From the NCBI GenBank assembly GCA_050084985.1, contig JBITNC010000002.1:8184001-8248000 (forward strand): a stretch of DNA of 64,000 nucleotides. Direction: 5' to 3'. Source of the stretch: Nageia nagi (lineage: Eukaryota > Pinophyta). The position numbers were made by a program, and so were the translations under genes. Below the pieces are notes generated by a model. It did not search any database, was not told the origin of the DNA, and was given only the letters and a program-made list of their open reading frames with translations. Below, piece after piece: positions 22,561 through 35,069 of this stretch; position 1 is the stretch's first letter; each line of letters starts with the position of its first letter.

Positions 22561-24403
22561 TGCAAGATGCACAAGTCTCTCGGTTTATGTCTAGGCTTAG
22601 GAATAGTGAGAGCAAAAAGAGAGATCACAGTGAATAGTGTGTGCATGGGGAGGGTAAAAGATCCTAGACACACAAATTGTACTCCTTGGACCACTTTTGA
22701 CATATGAATATAAACATGCTCTTTATGGTTTAAAAATTTTGTTGTATGGTAACATGATAACTTGTAAATCTCTCGATCATAACTATCCAATGTTATATTG
22801 TTTGCATCAATTTAGAACATGATAAAAGTCATATGCTTTGTATGTTGACATATTTACTACTATTTGATCCTCATTCAATGAAGAATGTCATCAAGGTAAG
22901 GTTTATCATCTTGTTGGTCATGAGTTCTTGATTCATCCTTGATTACTTCATTGAAGTTTTGGAATATTCATTATCAATCATGTACATCAATCATTTTATA
23001 ATTTCTAATGTTGTTATTAATTTTATTTAACAAACATTTGAAAAGGTTTAGGGGTTTAACAACCTTGTTACCAGGTGCTAGTGCTGGGAATCCTTCATAA
23101 TGCATAAAAAATATTATAGTACACCAAATATACACCAAAATACCCCTAAAACAAAGAGCTCACATGAAACAAAGATAAGGAAATCTTCAAATGTAAAGGC
23201 CCTAACACCTAACCCAACACAAATCTTTAAACAAAAATAAAATCATGAAATTCAAAACAAACTTCATTTCCACTATGAAATAAGGTACAATAAGAAAACT
23301 TAGGGAATCTAAAATTTACGATATGATAAGAATGATTGTTACATCATAAAACATGAGTCCTATGACCATCTTGTTTAGTGATTCAAACCTCCATAGCCTC
23401 GAATAGGTAGCAAATCACTCACAAAATCTTAAAACCTTTTGTATACCTCCTATAAATCACCTACAACCAAAATAATTATAGAGCTCTCTCAAATAAGATA
23501 GCAAAAGATGAAAATAACAAATGACAAAGATATTCCCCTATTTAAAACTCAAAATAGAATAGAAACTTCAAGATACATTAAATTTTTACGATAACCAACA
23601 TCAATATACCTCGAGATTAGTTTCCCGATATCTCCATGTCAAGATAAGGTGATTAACACAAAATTTTATTAAAAAAAACTTCAATCTCATCTTCTCCAAC
23701 ATTAGGGGAAACAAATTTTTAGCACTAGTGGGTAAGTATTCCTTATATCTAATTTTTCAAAATTCTAAGTATTTTCAAAGAAAGAAGATTTAAATTTGTT
23801 TCTTCATATTCAGATGATTTGATTAGATCTCAAAAGTTCCTAAAAATGAAATATGTTCCTTAGAGCTATCATTGGTGGAAAGAATAGGTAAATGTGATTT
23901 TTTTAAAGAAAAGATGTGGAGGTATGCCTCGAGGTAACTACAAAGGGAATGTTATTAAATCTACATAGTTTAACTTCATAATTACATTGCTATAAATTTG
24001 AATTTGAAAGTAATATTCAATTATTATGTTTACAAATGCTATATTGAGTAAAGTGTTATTTTTGTAATATCTATTTCATTTACGATCCTTTATCTTCACC
24101 ATATCTAATGGAAATGAAATATTGCTACAAGTTTCTTTCATTTACGATACTTAAGAAAAGTTTAACGGAAATGAAAGCTCATCTTTTCTTATGTTTAAGC
24201 ATTCTATGCTCACATCCTTTCTTAGTTGAAAAATAATTAACATTCACTAATGTGCACACAACTTCCTAATAGTACCTAGGATAAAAGGTACTTGCAATGG
24301 TATAATCCATTATGATGAATCCAATCGATATTTAGAGAAAAGGATACTAGCAATGACATAGTTCATTATGATGGAGCTGTATATGCTTTATGAACACCTT
24401 TTT
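22561..24403. other. AT-rich intergenic DNA
   Basis: No gene, LTR or clear repeat was recognised in these 1.8 kb. Confidence 0.5.
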
Positions 24404-24698
24404 TGGTTGGGTTATAAACCATCACCTTTATGATCACCTTTTTTGGTTAGGTTATTAACCATCATCTTTATGATAATATTTATTGGTTGGGTTATTAACC
24501 ATCACCTTTGTTGGTTGGGTTATTAACCATCACCTTTATGATCACCTTTATTGGTTGGGTTATTAACTATTTTCATTATGATCACATTTTTTGGTTGGGT
24601 TGAAACTAACCATCACTATGTTTGATTTATGATTGCCTTTGTTGGTTGGGTTATTAACCATCATTTTTATGATCACCTTTTTTGTTGGGTTGAAACCA
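24404..24698 (+). repeat. Minisatellite with TGGTT...AACCA units
   Basis: Seven or eight units of mostly 40 bases (one interval of 28) contain TGGTTGGGTTATTAACCA followed by TCACCTTTATGATCACC. Units begin near 24404, 24444, 24484, 24512, 24552, 24592 and 24643, with a weaker one near 24682. TGGTT and AACCA could pair, but the arms are nearly constant, so pairing is not tested by covariation here. Confidence 0.8.
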
Positions 24699-26284
24699 AG
24701 AATCACTATGTAGCACATGATGCTATTATAATATTTGGAGTGTATTTGTATTTTTTGATAGGTTCTTTGTAATTGATTCTTCTTGGCCACTCCAATAACA
24801 CTGAATACAAAGAGGGGACAAAATACATTACTAATAAATTTTTGACTCTATGAAGATCCAAAAAAAACTAGAAAGTTTCTTTTTCTCTTCTTTACTTAAA
24901 GAAACTAATAATCATCCCATTAAAAATTTCAAGGGGAAGCATGTGTTGATACATAATTTGGCATCCTTTTAGGCCAAACTACATGTCACATAATGCTCAC
25001 TATATTAGGGTGGATATGGAATTATGTTATATTTCCTTTATTGCTTATGATCTACCTAAGTTACTTCTCAAGTTTAATTCTCTTTTTTTGTAGATCAAAC
25101 CACCAATATCAATGCTAGCATGCAAAGGTGCATTTAGGCATATTCTTAGACCTATAAATTGAGATTTATATATATGGGAAGAGTATCAATATTTTATATA
25201 AATAGGATTTTACAAATATGTTAGAAACTTGTCAGTGTTCTTCAACATCACCTATTGAGATTGGAATCTATTACACTAAAGATCCATCCCCTACTTCACC
25301 ATTAGCTTGGAGGAGAGAGATCGATATTAGTGCAAAAGCAAGTGACCTATACCTTCAAGGTTCTTTAGTTCCAATGTTGTGACTAACATCAATGCTTAGT
25401 TACATATAAGATATTATTCTTAGACCTAAGATCTAAGTCCTAATGTTCATCTGCATCTATTCAAGTTCATCTTTATTTTCAAGGTAAGTAACAAGCATGT
25501 GTATATCTTCCATTATATTATAGGTTAGGGCATGTTTTTATTTCAATTATATCACTGCTATTATCTTGATCCTTTCCATTAGTTATTGAGTGATCGTAGG
25601 AATTTATGCACCTTTGTGCTTTAATTAAGTATATATAATTACTTCATCCATTACTATAGTTTAGTTCACATTTTATCATCTCTAATTAGAACACCAATTT
25701 TCATTCATATGCTCATTATTCATGAAGCTTTATTAATAGAATACATATAAAAATTTTCTATCTTGGGATACAACCAATTAACCCTAACTTCCCCCTTGTT
25801 ATGACATCTTTTCATGGGGGTTAGTCATCAATAAAATGAATGGAATCTTATTAATGTATTTAAACCATGAACTAATCCATCTTATGATGAAATATTTTTC
25901 ATAATAGATCATGATGGATTATGCAAGTTCCCTAACCCACCTTATCATGTATTAGGTGCACCCTCTAAGAAGAGTTAATTTAATATAAATATAATGTCTA
26001 GGTCCATCATAGGGTCTAGTTGGTAATAAAATTTTTTTTTTCTTTAAAGGTAATTAAAACAATATTTAGTGTTCTATATATGTTTTGGCTACACTTCTTA
26101 CAAATCTTAACATTCCTCTCTCTCTAAAATGATTTGGCATATATGTGATACCATCAATATCTAAATAGATCAAATTTTCTTCTAATAAAATCCCAATTCA
26201 CATTAGTTGAGAAAATTGATAATAGATCTTGGTCTAGCACCTTGAATTCCCATTATGTATTTAATATATATCCCAAATTTTAGA
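24699..26284. other. AT-rich intergenic DNA
   Basis: No gene or element was recognised in these 1.6 kb. Confidence 0.5.
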
Positions 26285-27500
26285 AGAGAACTCATAGTGG
26301 ATTAGTAGGTCATCAATCGAATCTTTCTTCCTTTTGCAAAGTAGATGTACAAATTTGGGAAGATGAAGCCTTTTTTCCTAAAATTATCACTAGTGTATAT
26401 TTTGTTTAGATAAGTAGGATATTTTAAGGATGGGGGTTTTGGCCTATACCTTACTCCATAAGGTTGTTCTTCTATCCTTTTCATTAATGTTTAGCCAATT
26501 GTATCCAATTTTCTTTAATATTTCTTCTTACTCTCCTTTTGATCAATTCATTAAAGAGTATCTATTTTTTCCTTGGGGAAATCATATATATTATTCAAGA
26601 TTTCTTCTTAGAAACTACAAATTTGCTTCCATACCATTTTTTGGGGCAAGGAGGTTTTTCCATACTACTTTGTTATTCCTTATTTTAATGTAATTACGTA
26701 CTTTCAACCCAATATTGGTTTTGGTCCATACCATGGTTAGTTGAAGTTCAACTTGATGTGAAAGATGAGGTCTCTCAATTCAAGGTCCATCCCAGAAGAA
26801 AATATTTTGGCTTTTACTTACATCCCATCTCGATTTTTTCTAGATGTTTTCTCTTACTTCTAGTAATCTATTTCAGAAGGAGGATACCTTAAAGTTGTTA
26901 TTTATTCCAAGGAAGCTATTGTCCTCTTAATCTAAGTACTTGTGCTTATATATTTTGGTCCATTCATTTTCATAACCACCACCTATTTTCTAAGCTAATT
27001 TTGAACACATAGTTTGGTGGATTTATTAGATTTATCTTATTCCAAGTCCTCCTTCACTTTTCTTTCTATAAATGATTTACCAAGCTAATAATGTAAACTC
27101 TTTCTTTTCCTCAATAATTATCCATACAAATCTTCCATATATCTCATCTATCTTATGTATTACTATGGATGGGATTTTAAATATATTTTCCATGTACACA
27201 AGAGCACTTTGAAGGGTGGATATGAGTAGTTGCACTTTTCCTACTCAGAAAAGCCCCTTTCCAACCTTCCATTTTTTCCCAATTCGATCCATTACTCTTT
27301 TCTAGAATTCTATTATCATTCTTCCATCAAAAAAGGGCATACTAAGTTAGAGTAAATGGAGGATATCAATCCTAGATTGAAAAATATTGGTAATTGATAT
27401 ACAATACCTATTATCTTTACCTATAATAAAGATTAGATGTTAGGTTTAAAGTTGTACATATACTAAGATTTCCCATGCAAGATTTCTTCTTAGTAGACCT
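26285..27500 (-). pseudogene. LINE relic, C-terminal half of the ORF2 protein
   Basis: Read on the reverse strand from about 27370, the sequence gives MPFFDGRMIIEF, VMDRIGKKWKVGKGLF, VGKVQLLISTLQSALVYM, IDEIYGRFVWIIIEEKKE and KKSEGGLGIR. This is the region after the reverse transcriptase core in plant LINE proteins. Further left come a SRWDVSKSQNIFFWDGP-like segment and, near 26302-26420, SDNFRKKGFIFPNLY, which resembles the zinc-binding RT-associated domain at the C-terminus. Several stops and frame changes are present. The catalytic core and the 5' half are missing, as in 5'-truncated copies, and no poly(A) end was located. Confidence 0.65.
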
Positions 27501-27954
27501 CACTTCTAAAGTACCAATGCTAATGCTTTTATGGATAATGTCGAAGTACCGAGGCTACAAAATATTGATGATAGATATCACAATAAAGTTTGATTGTGGT
27601 AATCCTACAATAATAGGTCTAACTTAGAAAATAATTATCTTGATATTGCAAATAAAAAATCTTGATATGTTCTTGCTTGGGATATTGATAAGGATAAATA
27701 GTGATTAGAGATATCAAGACAAACACATGATAGTTATCACATGTATACATTTCCTCCTTATTATGAAAAGTCTCTACTTGAGCTAATCTAGCTCTCTTAG
27801 CATTGCTTGATCCTTGAACCATAAAAGAAGGAAATGTGTGATATAACATACATGTCGATATTGAATAATAATATATCATAAATGATATCAAAATATTGAA
27901 TATATATATATCATCTTATTTTAAGATATCTAAAATAAAAAAAGTGTTTTTATT

Positions 27955-28315
27955 TTAGGTGTCAACAAGTATGCTCAAATGTTGAAAAAGAGTTATAATT
28001 AATGTGATGTGAGGTATAAATTATGGGTAGATAACATTTTATATAATAGTGAGAATGATTTTGTTTATTAGGTGCATTAAAAATATATATTTAACAACAA
28101 ATCATACCCACTATCAACATGACATGAATGCATTTCATTATATCAATTTGGTAAAGAAAAATTTAAGAAAATTTGAAGTATATGATTCTTAGGAATCAAT
28201 GAAAAGGATATAATTATATATGTTGGATGTCATAACATATCACAAATATAGTTATCAAAGGAGAAATAAGAAATCTTGTATCATATCAACCCACAATGGT
28301 TAGATAGTATAGTTT
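27955..28315. repeat. Old duplicated block, left copy
   Basis: This region aligns loosely with 33275-33660 (shared order of GTGTCAACAAGTATG, AATTAATGTGATG, CACTATCAACATGACATGA and TCATATCAACCCA-like phrases). Both copies lie on the downstream side of a reverse-strand kinase fragment, which points to duplication of a kinase gene with its 3' flank. Confidence 0.45.
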
Positions 28316-28979
28316 TATGGTCAAGATTTTCTAACATCCTCCATGCCACTTAAGATATCTTCAAACCCTTCCAAACATCTAAATCCCTTAAGAGAGACTT
28401 TTTTTTTTTTAAGTCAATTTTATTTTTAATCCCTTATTTTACAAAATGGTTCACAAACAATATAAAGCAAAAAGGGGCATAAAGAAAGACCAAAATTGTG
28501 AAACCTCGATCTCATAATATTATTTGAGATCTATCATCTCTTTAAGGAAGTATCTACAAAACACAGTAATATATTTTTCTTTTCTCACTTTTGAAATGTG
28601 ACCTATATATTACCATAACATCTATAACAGGCGAAATACTTAGTAGGAGGTTTTGAAGGGTTAAAATTTGTCAAACATGTATACAAAATATCATATTTCT
28701 TATTTCAATTTGATATATGCTAGATATATAATTATGATACTTGTTTGTTAGACCTTACATACCTTAGTTAGATCATAATTATCATATTACACCATATTAT
28801 TCATACATTAAATGAACATATTCTAAATTAATTTTTATAGTAAATAATTTTATTTTATTATTGCTTTTAATTAACTTAAGTTATTTATAAAAAGTAAAGT
28901 ATCCCACTCTATTTCTTGGATGTTATAACACATGATAAATACATTTATAAAATAAGAAATAAGAAACTTTTTATCTTAG

Positions 28980-29230
28980 ATCCAAGCAATGAATCATACT
29001 CCATATATTGATGCCTTGTCCAGTAAAGCCATGATGTTTTTGATGTTGATTTGAATTACAACCCATGTCAGAAAGAACATCTCGCTCAATTCTGGATGGG
29101 TATTCATGTTTTTTTGACCTGCAATTATCTCAACAAGCATTATGCCAAAACTGTAAACATCGACCTTGAGAGTGATAGGCAGCCCAAAAATCCACTCAGG
29201 AGCCAAGTAGCCTCTGGTTCCTCATATCAT
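28980..29230 (-). pseudogene. Lectin kinase fragment (kinase subdomains VIII-X)
   Basis: On the reverse strand this reads GTRGYLAPEWIFGLPIT, then KVDVYSFGIMLVEIIAG and NMNTHPELSEMFFLTW, up to NIMALLDK. It matches the kinase at 19356-21725 from the activation segment onward. It begins after a broken MRGTRGY equivalent and loses similarity after LLDKA. The ATP-binding lobe, catalytic loop and C-terminus are missing. The fragment is too short to be functional. Confidence 0.85.
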
Positions 29231-30490
29231 TGAAACATGTTTTTGCAAGTATAACAAATTTTCAATGTAAGTTGAATTAATTTATAACTTTTAAAGATAA
29301 AATTTTAACAATAATTATTTAATAATGTCTAATACATTGCAAATCAATTTTTGCACACTTTAATGCAACTTTTTTCTTGTGTCATTTGTTAAATATTTTT
29401 TATGATAAAGACAAAGGGGGGAAATTGTATTAAACATTGATTACTGTGAATATGCATAAGGTTAATTATTTTTGAATATGCATAATAGTTCTTGGATGTC
29501 TTAGAATTTGAAGTGAAAAATGAGATTTCTTTCAAACTTTGATATGCACTATTCTTATTGGTGGCAATACTATTTTGTTAGTATATGCATACTATTAAAA
29601 TGAAAACTCTATAGTGCATTTGCATTGATATTGCACATTATGAAAAGCATTATTGGCATGCTTCTATATGCACTAAAATAAAAAAAATTGTTGCCACTAA
29701 AATAAAAATTTGTGATGCATTTGCATTATGTTGCTTGGATATGCACATGATGATTATGCTTGGTGTTTTGTTCAATGTATATGCATAGAGTTATTATGCA
29801 ATGAATAAGCATAGTATTTGAATTGAAATTTGTGTAAATTTTCAAATTCTATGAAGTGCACTATCCATATTGGTTGCAATGATATTATGCTTATATATGC
29901 ATATTCTTAAGATAGAAATTTTTGTGCTAGTGTTTGAAAAAAAATATTTTTTTTCAAACCTTATATGCACTATGTCGATGTGCATTGGACTATGAATTTA
30001 TATATTCAAAATTATGTATATCTACACATTTGTTATTTTATATCAATGGTTAATATGGAAATTTTTGAACTTCCAAAATTCTTTTTATGCATATTATTTG
30101 AAGAAATTATTTTTTAAATTATCCTCATTATTTATGCACATTGTGGATGAAAACATTTTGGTTATACATACATTCTTGTTTATACACATTATTCTGAATA
30201 CGAAGTTAGTTAAAATTTTTGAATTGTGCATAAATTCTTATTGGAGTAAAATTTATAATTTTTCTTAACATTGAAATTATTTTGTATTAATCCTTAAAAT
30301 TTTTACTTATGCATATTGGATAATATACTTGTTGAAGTGCAAAGTTTCTAAACTTTCTTAACAAGATTTGTTGAGAATAATTCAATATTGATTGCTTTTG
30401 CATAAGTAAAAAAAATATACGAGTACTTTTGAAAAATTTACATTCTTCTCTAATTCGGTAGAGCTTAGTAATATGCAACATTTTTTTGAT
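29231..30490 (+). other. AT-rich DNA with many TATGCA phrases
   Basis: The motifs TATGCA, TGCATA and ATGCAC recur from about 29400 to 30480 with no fixed period. No coding sequence is supported. The last 40 bases lead into GATAAAGTTACTCTTAAGGGGGAGT, cut here only for mention as a pol-end-like purine tract at about 30498-30513. Confidence 0.4.
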
Positions 30491-31510
30491 AAAGTTACTC
30501 TTAAGGGGGAGTATAAAATTTAAGCATTTTTTAAATATACTTTTATAATTGAAAAATTTATCTATATTTATAGATTGATGCCATTATACTTCTATGTTGA
30601 TGGAAGAATATCCATATTGATGGATCAAATCCAAGAATATTTTTTATTGTATGTGATTATAAGTATTGGCTTGGCATCTTCATGATGATTTATAGTACAC
30701 CATTTACCATATGTTTACTTCCATATTGGTAAGTTATATTCTTGATGATGGATTGATTATCACATTGCTATTTGTTAGCAAGTTGTAATGGATGGAGTGG
30801 TTAAAATGGTTTCCTATTTTCCATGATTGCATATTATGGTTTAAAAGGTTCACCTTTCTCTAAAATTAAATTTTTTTGATAGATTTTGAATCCATACTAT
30901 TGGATTAATGCTACCAAATTATATCATTTGCATCTTGACAAAGTGGCATAGTCAAGTTTGCTTATTGTGGCTAGTTATTCATAAATAAGAACTTATGTGG
31001 CTTATGTTATGCTTTTAAATCTTGACTTGGTGTTTTAATCAAGTTGACATTTTTTGTGGCTTGAAAATATTGACTTGGAGATATAATCAAGTGGTTTTGC
31101 CTTGTAAATCTTGACTTGATGGTTTGGTCAAGTAGGCATTTTTGTGATTTAACTTGGTGGTTTAGTTAAGTTGGTTTGTTTATGATTTGAAAAATATTGA
31201 TTTGATATTTTAATCAAGTTGGCATTTGATGGCTTATGATATGGTTAAGATAACATGGTCACATAAGTATTTGATTGGTGAAGTTATCATCAAAGGGGAG
31301 AAACACGTTATAAAAATATTATGATATGATAAACCTCTCATATACTAAAATAAATACAAAATAATGATTAAAATAAACAAATATAAAAATAAAAAAATTT
31401 GATGATATTTTTTATCATTGGTTGAGAATGCATTTATATCATTTTGTTGGTTATGCATTTTATAATGTTGTACACATATGGTATTATTAATATCATATTA
31501 TTAATGATAC
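30491..31510 (+). mobile_element. Copia tail relic with hairpin repeats
   Basis: A pol-end-like CTTAAGGGGGAGT near 30499 is followed by a tail matching 38461-39380 in order: GGCATCTTCATGATGATTTATAG, TGGTAAGTTATATTC, then hairpin units, then CACATAAGTATTTG and AAGTTATCATCAAA. Hairpin units have arms CTTGAC/GTCAAG (30934-30939 with 30951-30956, and 31110-31115 with 31127-31132), AACTT/AAGTT (31151-31155 with 31168-31172) and TTGATT/AATCAA (31197-31202 with 31212-31217). No LTR follows on this strand; the copy is truncated at about 31510. Confidence 0.65.
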
Positions 31511-32359
31511 ATTTTTTTAAATAAAAAAATAACAATATCAAATAAAAAAAATCAAACTCTGTATAAAAAATAGAGTTCCAATTTTTAATATTACAAAAAA
31601 TAATTTGCAAATACTTGTAACTTTTATTTGTTACAAACAAATTGTAACCTCCTTTTTTTGTGTAGTAAATTCTTAAGATCGAAAAGAAGTTTTTTTATTG
31701 TACATAGAATAAAAAATTTGCAAACTTTTGTTAAAAAAATTGCAAGAAATAGTAAAATTTTACAATTTTTACTATCAAACATTTTAGCTTTCTTACAAAA
31801 AATATAACCTCATTACAAAATATCACACAAATTGAGTTTTTTGTAAGATTATAAAAAAATTAAATATATCTCATCATAGTTTTCAATCTAATTATGTAAA
31901 AATATTAGATCTAACTATGCAAAAAATTAGATATGCTGATTTTCACAAGATCTAAAAAATCTAACCATATACCATATGTTAGATCTAGTTTTTAAATACT
32001 ACTAACATGTAGTTAAGGTAAAATTTTACCTTAAATTTGAGCCCATTATCCTCAAGAAAAAACATGTTAGTATTGATCAATATAAATTTCAAGTATTAAA
32101 GATATTAACTAGATCTAATAAAAAATAATAGATCTAATGGTTAACCTTAAAAAAAGTTTAAATAAATTAAAGGTTAAAAAATTCTAGCCCTAAATTAGAT
32201 CTATCAAAGTTTTCAATCTACCCATACAAAATATAGTAGATCTAGCTTCTAGTTTTAAAATAAAATTAAAATAAGATTAGGGGATAGGTATACCTTTAAT
32301 TTGAGGAGAGTTACCTCAAGATCACTAAGTAGATACTTGAAGGAGATCATCACAAGGAG
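31511..32359 (-). other. Leader of a reverse-strand copia element
   Basis: This is internal DNA next to the primer-binding site of the reverse-strand LTR. It is AT-rich with recurrent AGATCTAA phrases, and I see no gag. It is bounded on the left by the forward-strand copia tail. Confidence 0.5.
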
Positions 32360-32372
32360 GCTCTGATACCAC
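32360..32372 (-). other. Primer-binding site for initiator tRNA-Met
   Basis: The reverse strand reads TGGTATCAGAGCC, the exact usual complement of the initiator tRNA-Met 3' end, two bases from the LTR. Confidence 0.92.
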
Positions 32373-32374
32373 AT

Positions 32375-32863
32375 GATGGAATTGAGGGATTCCATAAACC
32401 AAAATCTCTTGTAGCTTCTCCAACAAATCTAACTTTTCACCATCTAACTAAGAACAAATCATTCATAAAAATGAGAACACACAATGTATAGTGCTTCCTC
32501 CAACTCTTGGAAGTACATCCACTTTGAATCATTTCTTCTATTACTTCTCACAAGAGAATTATCCTACAAATTTTCAAGAATTCTTCTACAAAGCTCCTAC
32601 AAGAGCATTCCTACAACTCTACAAGACTAACATCATCATACTTCTACAAGTATAATGAGAGGAAAGGTACCTCTCAATTTATAAGATGAAACCTACTCTT
32701 TAACCACCCTTTTACCCAAGGGTAAGGTTAAATATTTTTCTATATTAATTTATTCCTTTAATATTTTAAGGTATCTAGAGATACTTTAAGCATTAAGTGG
32801 ATTTGCAGTGTGGGTTTACATTAAATAGATATATTACACAATAATGCATTATAATTTTCAACA
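32375..32863 (-). mobile_element. 5' LTR of a reverse-strand copia element
   Basis: On the reverse strand it runs from TGTTGAAAAT (32863) to AATTCCATCA (32375), 489 bases. It closely resembles the LTR at 39846-40335 and shares its palindrome (arms 32760-32775 and 32780-32794), TATAAATT (32683 to 32676) and AGGTACCT (32665-32672). Its position next to a primer-binding site makes it a 5' LTR. Its own 3' LTR is not in the window. Confidence 0.88.
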
Positions 32864-34320
32864 AACCCAAGGCTTGACCCATTTCTGAGTTGAATCCTTT
32901 GAATGGCATGGTAACCTCTAAACACATTTTTAATTTGTATGGGGATAAATCTTCAAGTTTTTGAATGTTGGTTGTTGCATTAAACCCATGTCACTTTTGA
33001 GTGTGAGATAGAGTAGTTATATGATTTAGTTATCAAAAATCTTATTTGGATACTATTTTAGCCCTTATTGTATAATAAAAAAATGTTAATTTATTTTTAA
33101 TTATGAAATTTAATTTAATTTGAATATTAAGTGTAAGCATATTAATTTATGTTTAATTATGAAATTGTACTTTATGCCTTTTTAAATATTGATTTTATGT
33201 TCTTTTTAGTGCTTACTTCATACTCAAAATCAAAAAGAGAAAAACTATATGCTATGTTACCATAAAGTAGGTGTTGACAAAATATAATTGATTTTTAGCC
33301 AATAATAACCATAAGTATGTCCAAAGACATCAAAAAAATTGTAATTAATTATATGATGTTGGGTATCAATTAGGTGTAAACTATATTTTATCTAGTAGTA
33401 AAAGAACTATTATTTTATTAGGGGTATGAGGATAAAATCAAGAACATATATTTCATAGCAAACTATAACCATTATCAACAATAACATGACTATGTTTAAC
33501 TATGTAAACTTGCTAAAAAAAATGTAAACAACTTAGTACTGCATGAGGTATGGAAATCAAAGAAATGGTTTTCATTGCATATCTTGGATAACATAACATA
33601 TGTATATATTTATCTTTGGACAAAACTTGATAGGTTATATCAACCATAGGATTTTAATGACGTTAAAAGATGTCCTTTGTTCATTGATGTCATAAATGAA
33701 TTTAGCAAAAGAAAGATAAGTAACTTTTTCTTGAATGGAAGTAAACAATTTCATTCTATATATTGGATGTCATAACATATCATAAATGTATTTAGCAAAG
33801 AAAAGTAAAGAAAAGATAAATAACTTTCTATTAAATTAAATAGTATAACATATCAAATGATAGATAAATAACCTTCCCTTAATTTAAAGTTAAAAATCTT
33901 TTTCTATATCTTAAATGACAAAATATATTATGAATACATTTACCTTATCTTGAAATAACCCAAAAGATCACATTCCATATTCTAAATGGGATAACATATC
34001 ATGAATACCTTTAACAAAAGAAAGCTAAATAACCTTATTTTATTAAGAAAGTGAAACCTGAAATAATTTTTCCACCTTACAAGGAGGATGAGACAAAAGT
34101 TTTTAATATAACATACTCTCCAAGCACTAATATCTTAAGGTTATCATTAATAGTTCAATCTTACTAACAATATCCTTTTAAAATTTTAATCATGGAACGA
34201 CAGCCCATAAACATTTATTTTTTTCGTACTTTTATTTTATGCTTGTGTTACTATAATTGATCCACTCCGATGTATTATTATTTATTTAGGCAATTGGAGT
34301 TTATGGTCAAAAGTGAAGTC
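32864..34320. repeat. AT-rich DNA with an old duplicated block and dispersed short units
   Basis: Part of it (33275-33660) aligns loosely with 27955-28315. From about 33580 to 34030 some six loose units of a TGGATGTCATAACATATCA / AAATGTATTTAGCAAAG theme occur, with further single units near 28223 and 28916. No coding sequence is supported. Confidence 0.45.
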
Positions 34321-34410
34321 CACCATACCCTTGGTAATAAAGTTTGGACCGTTCCGGCCAAAGTAAATTTCTGACATTCATCTTCTACAAAGAGGAGAAA
34401 CGAAAGGGGA

Positions 34411-34707
34411 TCATCCAGCGGAGGCCATGGAAAGAGACACGGCTTCCCTCTCCTCATGCCAATACACCATCAAGCTGTTGGGCTCTGCAACCAGGGCTTG
34501 AAGAGACATGCGCACGGGAGGCACCGCAACATCCTCATTGCCTTCCAACATCTGCATTACTTGTTTCATCGACGGCCTTGCATCTTCGTCGTCCTGGATG
34601 CACCATCCCACCACCATCGCAGATCTTTTGACTTTTTCTGCTTCTGCGTTGTTGTGGAGTGTCTTGTCGAGCAAAGCCTCGGTATGTCCAGCGTTGATCT
34701 GAATCAT
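34411..34707 (-). pseudogene. Lectin kinase fragment (C-terminus)
   Basis: The reverse strand reads IQINAGHTEALLDKTLHNN, then VVGWCIQDDEDARPSMKQVM, LEGNEDVAVPPVRMSLQAL and a final SMASAG with TGA at 34411-34413. It is the last 98 codons of the lectin kinase family with no stop or frameshift. Matching 3' untranslated sequence continues to about 34321. Similarity stops abruptly upstream of 34711, so the rest of the gene is missing here. It is not in the right order to complete the fragment at 28980. Its intact frame helps show where the other copies lost bases. Confidence 0.85.
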
Positions 34708-34875
34708 ACTATTTTATGTATACATTTTGTTCTGAGATTTTGTTGACTTCACGAACAGCAAAGATTCGAAATCCACAATGACTTTTCCGTGGATTATAAG
34801 CAAAAACATTGGGCTTTATTTTTGTTGAATGATGAGTAACATAATTCCACAGAGATGAACTTGACCAAATATTTA

Positions 34876-34911
34876 GGTTGCGGGTGAAACTCTTAACGGC
34901 GTCCAATCATA
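34876..34911 (+). pseudogene. Possible micro-fragment of a lectin kinase N-terminus
   Basis: GGGTGAAACTCTTAACGGCG resembles the coding stretch for VGETLTGVQTL just after the signal peptide in the genes at 19356 and 47801, with roughly 29 of 36 bases alike by eye. It lies on the strand opposite to the adjacent C-terminal fragment. It is short, so chance cannot be excluded. Confidence 0.35.
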
Positions 34912-35069
34912 AGAATACCATATCTTACATATCCTGTTTTTTTTTTAATCTCGAGCAATACGAATGATTAAAAAAATAATTTAAAACGCAACAAATACAG
35001 CAGTGCATTGCACGTCAAGTCCACTAGTGAAGAAAATACCGCATTAGAACTAGAATATCACAGGCAGGC

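Noticed and set aside
24563-24790. A reverse-strand open frame with repeated NPTKK and NNPTNK motifs
   Set aside because: The repetition comes from the minisatellite at 24404-24698; no protein family matches.
28980-34707. The two reverse-strand kinase fragments as one gene split by an insertion
   Set aside because: On the reverse strand the C-terminal piece (34707-34411) comes before the central piece (29230-28980), and they overlap in the IQIN-LLDK stretch, so the order is wrong for a simple split.
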